IMG/VR virus record: IMGVR_UViG_3300032561_000023
Location: 1-61,592 of that record
Reading direction: 5' to 3' (one strand)
DNA from: a virus
DNA length: 61,592 nucleotides
Shown one piece after another: positions 10,301-21,700 of the stretch. The notes below the pieces were generated by a model. It was not told the DNA's origin. It was given only the letters and a program-made list of their open reading frames with translations, and searched no databases. Made by a program: the position numbers and the translations under genes. The number at the start of each line of letters is the position of its first letter. Positions within the stretch are counted from its first letter, which is position 1.

Positions 10301-13300
10301 CTTGTTTCAACAGGAGCAGTATTGCCATTAACCACTGCTACTGGAACAATGAACGTTTATGCAGGCGACTGTTTGAAAGATATGTTCCGTGTACGTAACG
10401 GTACTGGTGTTCGTAACATGACATTAACTGGATTGCAAGGAACATTGCTAGCACCAGATGCATATCAAATTCAACGCCCAAGCGGCGGATCTTATTGTGC
10501 GTTTGATCCAGGAACTGGTCCAAACGATTCTACAACTTGGATCGTTAGACGCAGTCCGTTCTTTGAAAACGTAACAACATTTGGAAACGGTGCTTCAGGC
10601 GCAAAGATCGACGGTACACTACACAATGGCGGAAATAAATCCATGGTGTTTAATGACTTTACACAAGTTATTAACGATGGTATTGGTATTTGGTGTACAG
10701 GTCCAGGAGCGTTGACTGAGTGTATTAGTGTGTTCTGCTATTACGGATACACTGGTTACTTTGCAGAAGCAGGCGGACGTATACGTGCGGCCAATGGTAA
10801 TAGTTCATATGGTTCATACGGTGTTATTTCAGAAGGTTACGACCTAACAGAAACTCCTGTAATCGGAACAATTTACAACCAATCAAGCCAAGTTCAAGCT
10901 AGTGTCCAAAGTAGTTTAGGATCTGCGGCTCAATTGATTAAATTAAACTATTCAAACGCTGGTTCTGCTTACAACACTACAACAACTAACTTATTAAATT
11001 ATAGTAACAACTTCTTAGGAAGTAGTTGGAATACTGATGGTAACATCATATTCACTAAAACATTTACAGCGCCAACCGGTAACGTTGAAGCCTATACTAT
11101 GACAGGTACTGGTGCTTCGTCAACTGGCTATATCTATCAGAATATTTCTATAAATCCAGCAGGTGCAACATATACTAACGTACCTTCAACTACTATCAGC
11201 GGTACTGGTGGCGGAGCTACTTTTAACGTTACCGTTACTAATACTTCATACGTCGTTACTGTTAATAACGGAGGTACTGGATATGCAATTGGTAACCAAG
11301 TTAGTATTTCTGGAGCATTACTAGGAGGTAAAGCTAGTGTCAATGATTGTATTATTACAGTAAACTCTTTATCTGGCAACAGTATTTTATCTATTGTTAG
11401 TGCAGGAACTATACCAACAGGCAGTGCTCAAAATTATACTGCTAGTGTTTATGTGTATCAAGGAACTTCTACACAAATCGATATTCAAGCAATTTATTCT
11501 GGAACAAGTACTCGTACAAGTGCAATCAACTACAATTTTACAACTGGTGTGGTTACTCCAAGTAATGCTAACAGCGGATTTTTACCAACACAATACGGCG
11601 CACAAGTTACACTAGTAACTGGCTGGTATAGACTATGGTTTGCATTTAATGACTCAAGCGGTTTAAATAATGCCATCCAATTGAGAATTTATCCTAAAGG
11701 ACTAACTGGTTCTGCAAACACATACAATTATTTGTATGGCGCTCAGTTAGAAATTTCTCCATCAACATTTAGTCCAAGTTTTTATTTAGAAACTCAAGCA
11801 ACGAGATATTCTGCTTATGCAAACTATAATATCACTGGAGCAGGTACCGGAGCATCATTACTTGGAGACGAATTAAGATCTAGTGGTATATTCCAAAGTT
11901 TAGTAACAACTGGCGGTTCTGGATATTTGACTGCAAGTAATAACGCCCAAGGTGGTACCAATCAATACGTTACGCTATCGGCATCAGATGTAAATCAGCC
12001 AAGCAACTATATTGGTATGCGTGTGTTCATTCAGTCAGGCACAGGTGCTGGTCAGTATGGATATATTGCAAGTTTCAATACTACAAGTAAACAAGCCTAC
12101 GTATTGAGAGAATCATTTACTCCTTTACAAATTGCAAGTTCAAGCGCAGTAACTGGAGCATTTACGCTTGCATCCAATTCATCAACAAATTCGTTGTATG
12201 TAGGTATGCCAGCGCAGTTTATTCCAACATACTATACTACATCTGTTACATCAACTTCTTTATCACAGACGACTGTAACACAAGCAACTGGCGGAACAAC
12301 AAACACTCTTACAGTATCTAGTACAGTTGGTTTAACTGTTAATATGCCAGTATATTTTACAGCAGGTAGCGGAGCAGTATTCAGTAACGTTACAGTAGGA
12401 TATACATATTATATTGCAACAATCGTTAATAGTACAACAATTCAAATTGCTACACAATCATTTGGTGCAGTATGGCCATTGACTAGTGCAAGTGGTACTA
12501 TGGTATTAAACTTTACTTCTGGTACAAGTTATATACAAGCAAGTACATCGAATATGACTGTAAATTATCCAATTCAATTTACAGGAACATCAATCGGTGG
12601 ACTAAGTATTGGAACTACATACTATATTAATGACGTTATTGATAGTAATGACTTTACAATTTCTAATGCAACTGTAAGCGTTACCGTAACTGCAACTAAT
12701 TCTGTTAATAATGGATTAACTGTTGCATCAACAGCTAACCTTGCAATATTAAACCCTATTGTGTTTACTGCACCAGCAATTTCTGGTAGTGGCATCGCTG
12801 ATACAACAAAATATTATATCAGCACAATTATAGATGCATTTACATTTACAATTTCATCTTCAATTATTACACAACCAGTAACTGTTACAACCGGCGGAAC
12901 AAACTTAATTACTACAACAAGTACAAGTAATTTTGTTGTTAATCAACCTGTTATTTTCACAGGAACAAGTTTTGGTGGAATTCAAACAGAAACAGTTTAT
13001 TACATTTCAAGTATTAGCGGAGATGGAGTGACATTTACAGTTAGTCAAACACTAGGCGGCGGTACATTAGTATTATCAAGTGCTACTGGGGCAATGGTAC
13101 TAAGAACTTGTCCAGCACCGTTGACGCTTACAACTACTTCTGGTAGTTCGATGGTTGGAGTAAGCACCAGCAAGAAAATTTCTGTAAACTTAGGGTTAGG
13201 CACAATGACTGGTACATTCTCAACATCATTATTTGGGGGTGTAAGTCCAGCAACTACATATTATATTGCATCAATTGTAACACCTGGTACTGGTGGACAA

Positions 13301-15709
13301 TTTACATTGAGTTCAACATCAAACTTAGCAACACCAGTTACGTTACTAACAAAAACAGGTACAATGAACGTTGCGGCTTGCGGATGGGATCATGTTATTT
13401 CAGGATATCCTATTGTTCCAAGTTTAGATTCTACTAGCGTATATTATATCGAACCAAGACCTACATTTAGTGCTCCTGGATTCTATCAATCTGTTGCTAG
13501 TGCAACAGTAACACTAGCGAATTCAGTGAACTGGATTGCAATTGGCTACGGTAATAATACATTTATTGCATTACCAAGTGCAAATGCTGTTGGAGCAGTA
13601 AGTACTGATGGAAGTTTATGGTCAAGTCTAGCATTACCATATAGTGCAAGTTGGACTGGAATTGCGTTTGGTAACAACTATTTTGTTGCAATTAATTCTA
13701 CAAATAGTAACGTAGCTTATTCAAATAGCAACGGAGCAGGTTGGAGAACTAGCACATTACCTAGCAACCCATCTGGTGGTTGGGGATTTGTTGCATACGG
13801 TAACGGAACGTTTGTTGCTCTTAATAAGGGCGGAACATCTGCGGCATATTCTACTAACTTTGGCTTAACATGGACTTCTGCAACAATGCCAGTTAATCAA
13901 ACACAATGGACTGGTTTAGCATGGGGCGGCGGTGTTTGGATCGCAGTAGCAAATAATTCGTCTACAGTATGTTATAGCTTAGATGGAATTACTTGGGTAA
14001 CTTCGTTAACCATCAACGGTTTAGTAACACCGTTAGTGCTACCAACATCTAGCGCATGGAGCGGAATAGCATACGGTAATGGTCGTTTTGTTGTTGTAGC
14101 AAGTGACGGATCAGCACCATCTTATAGCTTTGATGGTATTAACTGGAACCAAGCTAATATAGGAGTAGTTGCAACACTAATAAAATATGGTCAAGGTTCT
14201 TTCGTTGCAGTAAGTAACGGAGCCACTGTTGCATATAACAGTGAAAACGGATTAGATTGGACTATAAGAACAGTTACAAATGACGGATATACTTCGTTAG
14301 GATTTGGGTTTACTTCTGGAAATAATGGAGTATTCCCAACCTTGAGCGGACAAAACGTAGGTAGTGTAATCGTGTCTGGAGTTCGTGCAAAAGGACGTCC
14401 ACAGATTACTTCTGGAGGAATGGTATCAGTGAGTGAATTTGAACCAGGATCTGGATATATTACACAAACAATATCTTCATTTGTGAGTGCAACAGCAAGC
14501 GGAGGAACCGCAGTTTTAACATTCTCTTCAACGCAAAATTCTGTTCCATACTTTAATGGATCAACGATTGTAGTAAGTGGATTTACTCCATCTGCACTTA
14601 ATGGAACATTTATTGTTACTGCAAGTTCAACAACATCTGTAAGTTATTCGCTAGCAGGATCTTATACTGCAACAGTATTTGGATCAGTATCATCTTTAGC
14701 TACATTATCATTTACGGATCCAAACGTAACAAGTTTAGCTTCTGTAACAGTTCGTTCAAGTAACGGTGTACTAGGAAATCCAACATTTGTTAATAAAGGT
14801 ACTGGATACAATAGTACAACTACTTCTGTTGCAATTACTGGTAATGGTTATGCGGATACATATCAAGTTGGATTGAATTTAGTTGTTAATAATCTTACAT
14901 TATTACCAAGTCAAGGTTCAAACTTAACAATTGCCGGCAACACTACACAAGTGTATAAAATTACTAGTGCAACAGCCGTATTTGGAACTGTTGCACCAAC
15001 GCTTCAGGCAAACATTGCAATTAGTCCGGCTATGACATTAGCATTAAGTCCAGGAAACGGTGCAGTAGTTACTATTCGTCAGAAATATAGTCAATGTCGT
15101 ATTACTAACCATGACTTCTTGAATATTGGTTACGGTGACCAGGCAAACAGTAATTACCCAGGATATCCAGCCGCTGGTTATTCGAGTATACCAGGAAACC
15201 AAGTAGTTGAAGTTAACTTTGGTCGTGTGTTCTTTACATCAACTGACCAGGATGGTAACTTTAAAGTCGGTAACTTGTTTGGTGTTCAACAAGCAACTGG
15301 TATTGTTACATTGAGTGCAAGTCAATTTGGATTAAGCGGATTGAGTGCATTGAGTTTGGGCGGTATTAGTGTAGGCGGATCAAGCGTACAAGTTAATCAG
15401 TTTAGTACTGACGGAACTTTTACTGCAAACAGCGATGCAATTATTCCTACGCAGAAAGCTATTAGAACTTACTTAACCAGTCGTTTAAGTCAAGGTGGAT
15501 CAAACACCTTTACTGGATTGATTACAGCAGGTACAGTTCAGATTGGCGGACCAAACTTTATTCGTTCAAGTATTCCTAACGGACAAACTGGTTCCGTAGT
15601 GAAAATGGTGAATAAAGTGTATGTAAATGCTAGCGGAGTTGACGGAAATATGGTGGCGTTAGACTTCTTTATGAACAATAGCGTACATAAGAGCACATCT
15701 CAGCAATAA
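7376..15709 (+). CDS. Giant virion structural protein (2777 residues), paralogue A
   Basis: The ATG follows AGGAAAGAC. Visible architecture: (i) residues ~14-525, seven CBM5/12-like repeats of the pattern W-x5-Y-x3-D-x-V-x2-G-x2-Y-x-C-x3-HTS; (ii) residues ~660-690, a helical module with core ARDAGLIIDAIAYDLARGGN; (iii) residues ~790-830 and ~1000-1175, text typical of right-handed beta helices (IFVKTGNYYETLPIVVPANV, GRIRAANGNSSYGSYGVI); (iv) residues ~1600-2000, repeated Ig-like segments with FTGTSFGG; (v) residues ~2045-2310, a propeller-like region with Asp-box sequences (STDGSLW, SLDGITW, SFDGINW); (vi) a conserved C-terminus (RVFFTSTDQDGNFKVGNLFG ... IIPTQKAIRTYL). The C-terminal signature occurs in virion proteins of marine T4-like phages. 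Carbohydrate binding is inferred. Confidence 0.8.
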   Translation: MAQEFKIGRLRFTWAGAWLPGTMYARDTVVSYQGKTYVCLVPNTSSSISFYNDLNASTPLWNLILDGKSFLGIWSTGTYYSLGNIVIFGGFVYYCNTPHTSTTFVSQSGNWSIYTEFTHWLLSWQPNTVYGVNDVVTYGGTVYKCIADHTSAGTLQATGAVATGSQLTINFNAYTVPVFATGTSVTLSGFVPTQINGVYTVVSSTISSVTFNSSIVLGGNISTAGIAVGVSQLGLELNQSAWTVLDQGVSYTGAWTPNTRYKLNDIVQVGGNLYICTQYFVSASSFSYPTSSSWTTNWSVWIPDERYMSAWNSSSVYQVGDIVTYGGNNYINNTIGNQNNVPPFDTTDWTLIVPGSTTPVDWIVGGSYTIGTVVRRNGQLFQAVIDNTAQDPTAISIATTYTAAGSSGTTMVVASTTGVQVGMIVIGAGFSLGQAVNAIPVAGTVTLNYAPDGTLTNGQAINFVGINYTYWKLLNPGVLWTNRWATGNSYAVGDLVIWQNATYQCDQTHTSTALNRPDLDVANTYWKIYVDHFRKNALNTLGDIESYKNGSYNAISAGTTGFVLRSTSNYPTWSQINTSNNVFYVSTLTGLDSPNYGRSWDRPWKTIAYAAAFVGAGTQNPNAVALLTSNKSWMLAEMVQWANYQINNNISPYTTSYAFNSTKAARDAGLIIDAIAYDLARGGNSQTVAAALSFFAYGQTNTFISTAVAADVPYYLPMLSYLNNLISYALGQVAPGTSYQSVNGINPVVYQNTSGPAAEGTTVVQASSLFTYIYTALTNQSTALLPTQNQGVACTIFVKTGNYYETLPIVVPANVAIIGDELRGVVVQPRTNIFTTCTATTAGTNLFTVTSTNGLADQMPIQFADPTISTTAVYTAIGGNVVAGQTYYVIGSTITSTQFSVAQSPTTTFTGNTTINSQTITDVPNIIGLAVGATITGAGIQSGTTITNITTAPSNSSLNSITISTAATATAIGITLVSTGAVLPLTTATGTMNVYAGDCLKDMFRVRNGTGVRNMTLTGLQGTLLAPDAYQIQRPSGGSYCAFDPGTGPNDSTTWIVRRSPFFENVTTFGNGASGAKIDGTLHNGGNKSMVFNDFTQVINDGIGIWCTGPGALTECISVFCYYGYTGYFAEAGGRIRAANGNSSYGSYGVISEGYDLTETPVIGTIYNQSSQVQASVQSSLGSAAQLIKLNYSNAGSAYNTTTTNLLNYSNNFLGSSWNTDGNIIFTKTFTAPTGNVEAYTMTGTGASSTGYIYQNISINPAGATYTNVPSTTISGTGGGATFNVTVTNTSYVVTVNNGGTGYAIGNQVSISGALLGGKASVNDCIITVNSLSGNSILSIVSAGTIPTGSAQNYTASVYVYQGTSTQIDIQAIYSGTSTRTSAINYNFTTGVVTPSNANSGFLPTQYGAQVTLVTGWYRLWFAFNDSSGLNNAIQLRIYPKGLTGSANTYNYLYGAQLEISPSTFSPSFYLETQATRYSAYANYNITGAGTGASLLGDELRSSGIFQSLVTTGGSGYLTASNNAQGGTNQYVTLSASDVNQPSNYIGMRVFIQSGTGAGQYGYIASFNTTSKQAYVLRESFTPLQIASSSAVTGAFTLASNSSTNSLYVGMPAQFIPTYYTTSVTSTSLSQTTVTQATGGTTNTLTVSSTVGLTVNMPVYFTAGSGAVFSNVTVGYTYYIATIVNSTTIQIATQSFGAVWPLTSASGTMVLNFTSGTSYIQASTSNMTVNYPIQFTGTSIGGLSIGTTYYINDVIDSNDFTISNATVSVTVTATNSVNNGLTVASTANLAILNPIVFTAPAISGSGIADTTKYYISTIIDAFTFTISSSIITQPVTVTTGGTNLITTTSTSNFVVNQPVIFTGTSFGGIQTETVYYISSISGDGVTFTVSQTLGGGTLVLSSATGAMVLRTCPAPLTLTTTSGSSMVGVSTSKKISVNLGLGTMTGTFSTSLFGGVSPATTYYIASIVTPGTGGQFTLSSTSNLATPVTLLTKTGTMNVAACGWDHVISGYPIVPSLDSTSVYYIEPRPTFSAPGFYQSVASATVTLANSVNWIAIGYGNNTFIALPSANAVGAVSTDGSLWSSLALPYSASWTGIAFGNNYFVAINSTNSNVAYSNSNGAGWRTSTLPSNPSGGWGFVAYGNGTFVALNKGGTSAAYSTNFGLTWTSATMPVNQTQWTGLAWGGGVWIAVANNSSTVCYSLDGITWVTSLTINGLVTPLVLPTSSAWSGIAYGNGRFVVVASDGSAPSYSFDGINWNQANIGVVATLIKYGQGSFVAVSNGATVAYNSENGLDWTIRTVTNDGYTSLGFGFTSGNNGVFPTLSGQNVGSVIVSGVRAKGRPQITSGGMVSVSEFEPGSGYITQTISSFVSATASGGTAVLTFSSTQNSVPYFNGSTIVVSGFTPSALNGTFIVTASSTTSVSYSLAGSYTATVFGSVSSLATLSFTDPNVTSLASVTVRSSNGVLGNPTFVNKGTGYNSTTTSVAITGNGYADTYQVGLNLVVNNLTLLPSQGSNLTIAGNTTQVYKITSATAVFGTVAPTLQANIAISPAMTLALSPGNGAVVTIRQKYSQCRITNHDFLNIGYGDQANSNYPGYPAAGYSSIPGNQVVEVNFGRVFFTSTDQDGNFKVGNLFGVQQATGIVTLSASQFGLSGLSALSLGGISVGGSSVQVNQFSTDGTFTANSDAIIPTQKAIRTYLTSRLSQGGSNTFTGLITAGTVQIGGPNFIRSSIPNGQTGSVVKMVNKVYVNASGVDGNMVALDFFMNNSVHKSTSQQ
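7400..8970 (+). repeat. Seven CBM5/12-like coding repeats in paralogue A
   Basis: Seven successive ~45-80-residue units share the pattern W...Y..GD.V.YGG..Y.C...HTS. Examples are GIWSTGTYYSLGNIVIFGG and NRWATGNSYAVGDLVIWQN. The next paralogue also has seven. Confidence 0.75.
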
Positions 15710-15711
15710 GA

Positions 15712-15717
15712 TAAATA
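15712..15717 (+). promoter_or_regulatory. Candidate late promoter (GATAAATAT) before giant paralogue B
   Basis: The TAAATA box begins three bases after the stop of the first giant gene. It lies 26 bases before the next ATG (15744), leaving room for a short leader with the AGAGGA ribosome-binding site at 15728-15733. It matches the T4-type late box (TATAAATA) in six core positions. Confidence 0.5.
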
Positions 15718-15743
15718 TTAACAGACCAGAGGAATGAAATAAA

Positions 15744-18700
15744 ATGGCAGAATTTAAATTAGGTAGAATTAAGTTTGTTTACCAAGGTACATGGACTATC
15801 GGTACTTCTTACGTTGTAGACGACGTAGTTACAGTTGGTGGTAAAACATACATTTGTACGCAAAGTAACACAGCATCTGCGTTATTTGCAACAGACTTAA
15901 ATTCCGGATACTGGAGTATTGTAGCAGACGGTTCTCGCTGGACCGGCAACTGGGCAAACAGTACTTATTATCTTGTTGGCGACCAAGTACTTTACGGCGG
16001 TATTATTTATCAATGTACAACTGCTCATACAAGTGCAAGCTCAACAGCAACATTAACCGCTACTGCCGCAACAGCTAATGGAACTACTGCAACAATTACA
16101 TTTAATGCATTAAGTTCAAACATCCAACCATTCCTCGTTGGAGCTAGTATTACTGTTAGCGGATTTACTGCACAATCTGCATTTAACGGAACATATACTG
16201 TAACCGCATGTACTCCTACAACTGTTAGCTATGCATTGTCTCAAACATTAACTGGTACCGTAATGGGTACAGTAAGCGGCACAGGTACATTAGGTTTAGA
16301 AGTTAATCAAACTAGCTGGACAGCTTTTGCAAACAATTTAAATTGGACCAATACATGGTCAACAAACACACGATATAAAGTTCGTGACTTAGTATCTTAC
16401 GGCGGTTACACATATTTGTGTAATACTGCACACGTTTCTGCTAATACAACTGCTTCAGGATTAGAAGCTAACCAAAGTAGCTGGGATGTATTCAATGCAG
16501 GCATAGCATATCAAGGTGCATGGAGCGGTAGTAGTGTACATTATCGTTTAAATGACATTGTAAAATATGGTGCTAGTTTATGGATTTGTACAACTCCTCA
16601 TACATCAACATCAACATTTGCAACTGCAAACTTTAGTGTTTTTGTAAACGGTTTAGAATATGTAACAGGTAGTTGGTCAGGTTCAACAACATACGTAACA
16701 GGCGACATTGTTAACTATGGTGGTAACTTATATACTGCGATTGCTGTTAACACTAACCAAATTCCAAGCACACAATCTGCATCTTGGCAAATTTTTAACC
16801 AAGGTTTTAGCTTTGTAGGTGACTGGTCAAATGCACTAAGCTATAAAGTTGGTCAAGTTGTGCGCCAAGGCGGATATACTTACTTGTGTACCGCAGATAA
16901 TACAGTATTAACTATCACAGCAACAGCAACTACATCAGGAACAAATTCTGTTACTGTTAGTTCTACCACTGGATTAGCCGCAGGTGTTCCGATTATTTTC
17001 ACAGGAACAAGTTTTGGTAACATTACTTCTGGAACACAATTTTATATTCTTTCTGTAATTGACAGTACACACATTACATTAAGTGCAACTTCTGGTGGAG
17101 CAGTTCTTAACGTTACTTCAGCTACAGGTAGCTTAACAGGCGTTACACAAGTACAACCTCCATTTACCGGATATTGGACACGTTTAAATTCTGGTATTCG
17201 CTGGAATCCAGGAACTGCTACTTATACAAACATTGCAGGAACAAACATTACTGGTTCAGGAACTGGTGCAACATTTGATATCACAGCAAGTAAAACTTAT
17301 TATACTGTAACTGTGCATAGTGGTTCTGCTGGTTCAGGTTATGCATCTACCAACACAATTAAAATCTTAGGATCACAAGTTGGCGGTATTAGTCCAGCTA
17401 ACGATATTACAATTACTGTAACAGGTGTATCTACTGGAGCAATTTCAACAATTACTTCAACTGGTTATAGTGTTACTTGGGTATCTGGTGCAACTTATGT
17501 ACTAGGTGATACAGTTTATTTTGGTGCTAACACTTATATTTGTGTATCTGCACATACTTCATTAACTGGAAATAGACCAGATAACGATGCAACTGGCGCA
17601 TACTGGAACGTATTAGCAAGCGGTGCTGAATCGGCAGTATTGACAACACAAGGTGACATGTTCTATTACGGATCAACAGGTCCAACACGTTTACCAATTG
17701 GTACAGATGGACAAGTTCTTCGTGTAAACGGCAACGTGCCAGCATGGCAATACTATGGCCAAATTAACAATATCGTTTATGTTGGCCCAGCAGGTGTAGA
17801 TACTGTTGCCGCAAGTCAAGGTACAAGTATTGACAAACCTTGGGCAACAATTCGTTATGCTTGTTACCAAGTTGAAAATGGCTATTTGAATACAAACTCA
17901 ACAGCACTATTACAACTTAATAAACAATTCTTATTAAAAGAAATCAATAACTATGTTTACTATCAATATAGTTTTAACGTAACTGGAACATCATCGACAA
18001 CATTAACTGTTGGCGGATCTAGCTCGGTAGCACAAACAACTACTACCAACATGTATGTTGGTATGCCAATAGTGTTTACAACCAGTTCAGGTAGTATTGT
18101 TGCAGGTACAGTATATTATGTACAAGCAATTGGAAGCTCAACAACTTTCTCAATTAGTGCAACTTTTGGTGGTTCAGTGTTTACAGTTGGAACAGGTACA
18201 GCAAACGTAGGTACTTATTCTTATAACCAAGCTAAGACAGAACGTGATACTGGAATTATTGTAGACGGATTAATTTCTGACATTGGAAGAGGCGGTACAT
18301 TAAAAACTACCCAAGCAGTACAAGCATATTTTGCAACTAGCTCATCGTTTGCAACAAACGTAAACTCATACGATATTGTTCCATTTGTATCAGCATTAAA
18401 TTATCTTGGAACACTTGCAGGTAACGTTCTTGCTAATACTGCACCAGGCACAAATTACCAAACAGTTTTAGGTGTTCCATCTGGAAGCAGAGCACAACAA
18501 CAGATTAATACAACATACACAGCAGAAACTACTATACCTGCAAGAATTTTACAGTTATTAGCAATCATCACTGGTCCGCTACAACTTGGAAATACAAATA
18601 GTTTGTTACCAGCTGTTACTCCTAACACAACGATTTTTGTTAAGACAGGTACATACAACGAAGTATTACCAATTGTTGTTCCAGCATACACAGCTATTAT

Positions 18701-21700
18701 TGGTGACGAACTTCGTGGTACTGTTGTACAACCAGCAAATGCTAACTTAAACTTAGTTAATGATAGACCAAAATCTATTAACTCATTAACACGTATTCAA
18801 AGTTTAATTCCAAACTTGTTACAAAATACAGTTATAACAGGAACAACTGGAAATACACAAGTACTAGCGACTACAGCCACAACTGGAACAGGTACAGTTG
18901 CAACAATTAGTTTTGCAACTCAAACATCTGCACCATTTGTTGTAGGACAATACATTACAGTTAGCGGTGTAACTCCAAGTGGTTATAACGGAAGTTATGT
19001 TGTCACAGCAGTAACAACAAATAGTGTAAGCTATGCAAACACAACAACTGCAAGCCAATCAGTTGCAGGTATTGTAAGTAGTCAAGTAACAGGATTGCCA
19101 GCAGGTGATGTTGGTAGTACAACTGCGGTAAACACAGTAAACACAAACGTACAGTTAATCAATAACATGATTTACAACGGTTTACCACAAACTCCTGCAT
19201 TTAGTATTCCTGCCGTAACTAACTATAACACATATTATTTGAATGGATTTAGTTATGGTGTAACACAATTACAAAATAACTATAACTTTATCAAAGCAGA
19301 AATTGCGGCCTACTTAAACACATATTATAGTTCTGTATGGACTACATTTGGTAGCACAAACCAAACAGAAACTTTACGTGATGTTGGTTTTGTAGTAGAC
19401 GGATTACAATATGATATGGCTTATGGTTGTAACAACCAAAGTATCATCAATGGTAGTTCATACTATTCCTTGAATATTCCACAAATTTTAACAGCATATA
19501 GTCCAGCGACAGTTGGCGCATTACAAAGATTACAAGCAATCGTAAGTCAGATTGTTCAAGGTCAATCAGTTACAGCTACTTCTGGTAACAGCGTAACACA
19601 GTCAACTGGTGGTAGTGCTGGTTCTGCGGCGGCTGGTGCATTTGCTGGAGCTCGTGTTGCTGACGTAATTTACTGGTTACAAAACGGTTATGCAAACTCA
19701 ACTGTTAATAATATTACTGGTTCAATTAGCGGAACAACATTGACAGTTACAGCGGCTACATCGACTGTAGCTACTGGTGCGTTGTTAACTGGTACAGTAT
19801 TAACAACAACTGCAACAGCTACTAACAGTGGTACAGGTTTAGTATCTCTAGCTAGTACTACTGGCTTGTCAGCTGGTATGGCTATTACATTTACCGCAAC
19901 ATACGGTTCTGGTAACCAATCAACATTTGGTGGGTTGTCACAAACAACTTATACAATTAACACAGTTTCAGCAGGTTCAGGTGTTACATTATACAACTAT
20001 GGCACATCAACACCTGCAACATTAACAACTGGTACAGGCTTAATGACTGCAACAGCAGGCGTTGCACCAGGTACTTATATTGTTAACCAAATTACAAGTA
20101 TAGCAAGTGCCCAAGCCGCAACTACATTAGCAAGCGGTGGTTCAAGTGGTACTAACACATTTGTAGTATCAAGTGCAACTGGTATTGCGGCAGGTCAACT
20201 TGTAACAGGTACTGGTATTCCAGCTGGTTCATATGTTATTTCAACATATACTTCTGGAACAACTGTTACTCTTGTTACAGCGGCAGGTGCTCCAAGCAAC
20301 TTTACAACTAACGGTTCCGGTGCATACTTATTCTACCCAGCAGGTTCAACAGGTACTTACACAGTTAACGTAAGTCAAACTATTACTGGTATTGCATTAT
20401 CAACTAACGCAACATTTACTCCAATCACATCTGGTGCATTTAGTTTCGCAAGTTCAACAGCATTGCAAACAGCTTACAATGCTTTAGTTGCACGTCAAAG
20501 CGAAATTGCATCAGACGCTCAAGCATGGGTGGCAAAATACAATCAAGCATACAATATTAGTGCAACATTAAGTAACCGCGATGCTGGTTATATTTCAACT
20601 GCATTAGCGTATGACATTTTGTTTGGATCAAACTTTAACAGTATTGCTTGTGGTCGTGCATTTAACCGTTTGAATACAAGTGCTCAAGCGTTGTTAGCAA
20701 ACACAAATAATGAATTGTATGCAACAACTGGTGCAATTACATTTATTGGATTCAAAGCGAAAGAAATCGCGGCAAGCGGTGCAACAGTTCAAGCAAGTAC
20801 ATTGATTGATGATATTGTAACTAAGATTAACGGACAAGTTACAACTACATTGTCTACCGCTACAACAAGTACAAACGTATTAACAGTAGCAAGTACAACC
20901 GGTATGGCAGTAAACATGCCAATCACATTCACCGGATTGCCAAGCCCAATCACAACAACTGCTACAATTACAGCTACTTCAACTAACTTAATTACTGTTG
21001 CCAACTCAACAGGATTTGCTGTTGGACAACAAATTTACTTTACTAGTACAGTATTTGGTAACATTGTTCCAAGTCAATTGTATTACATTGCAAGTTTAAG
21101 TGGTAGCACTATCACCGTAAGTTTAACTTACGGTGGCGCCGCAGTTGCATTGGTTAACGGTACTGGTTCTATGAACGTTACAGTTAATAATGCTGGCGGT
21201 TTATGGAACAATAACACCTATTGGATCAACAGCATTCCAAGCGGAACAACTATTACTATTACAAACAGTTTCAAGAGCGGAACTCCATACACAATTACTA
21301 ACACAGTAACAAGTATGACAGCCGCAGTTACAGCAGGTGCAACAGTCACATGGCCATATTCAAATAACCCAATGATTAACGGATCATTAACATATAATGA
21401 TACATTAACGACCATTCAGGGTGCTGAAATTTTACGTGCAAATATCTCATTCCTTGCATACGAAGCCGCGGCTTATACTCTTGCAAGTTATGGTGGTACA
21501 GTAACAGCTACTACATCAAGCACAAACGTATTCACAACAAGCAGTAATCACAACTTTGTGGTTGGAGACCCAGTTGTGTTTAGCGGAACTGTAGCTGGCG
21601 GTGTTGTTGCAGGAACTACATATTATGTGTTGACAGTTCCAAACTCAACTACATTCTCAGTAAGTTCTACTCAAGCAGGTACAGGAACCCAAGCCGCATT

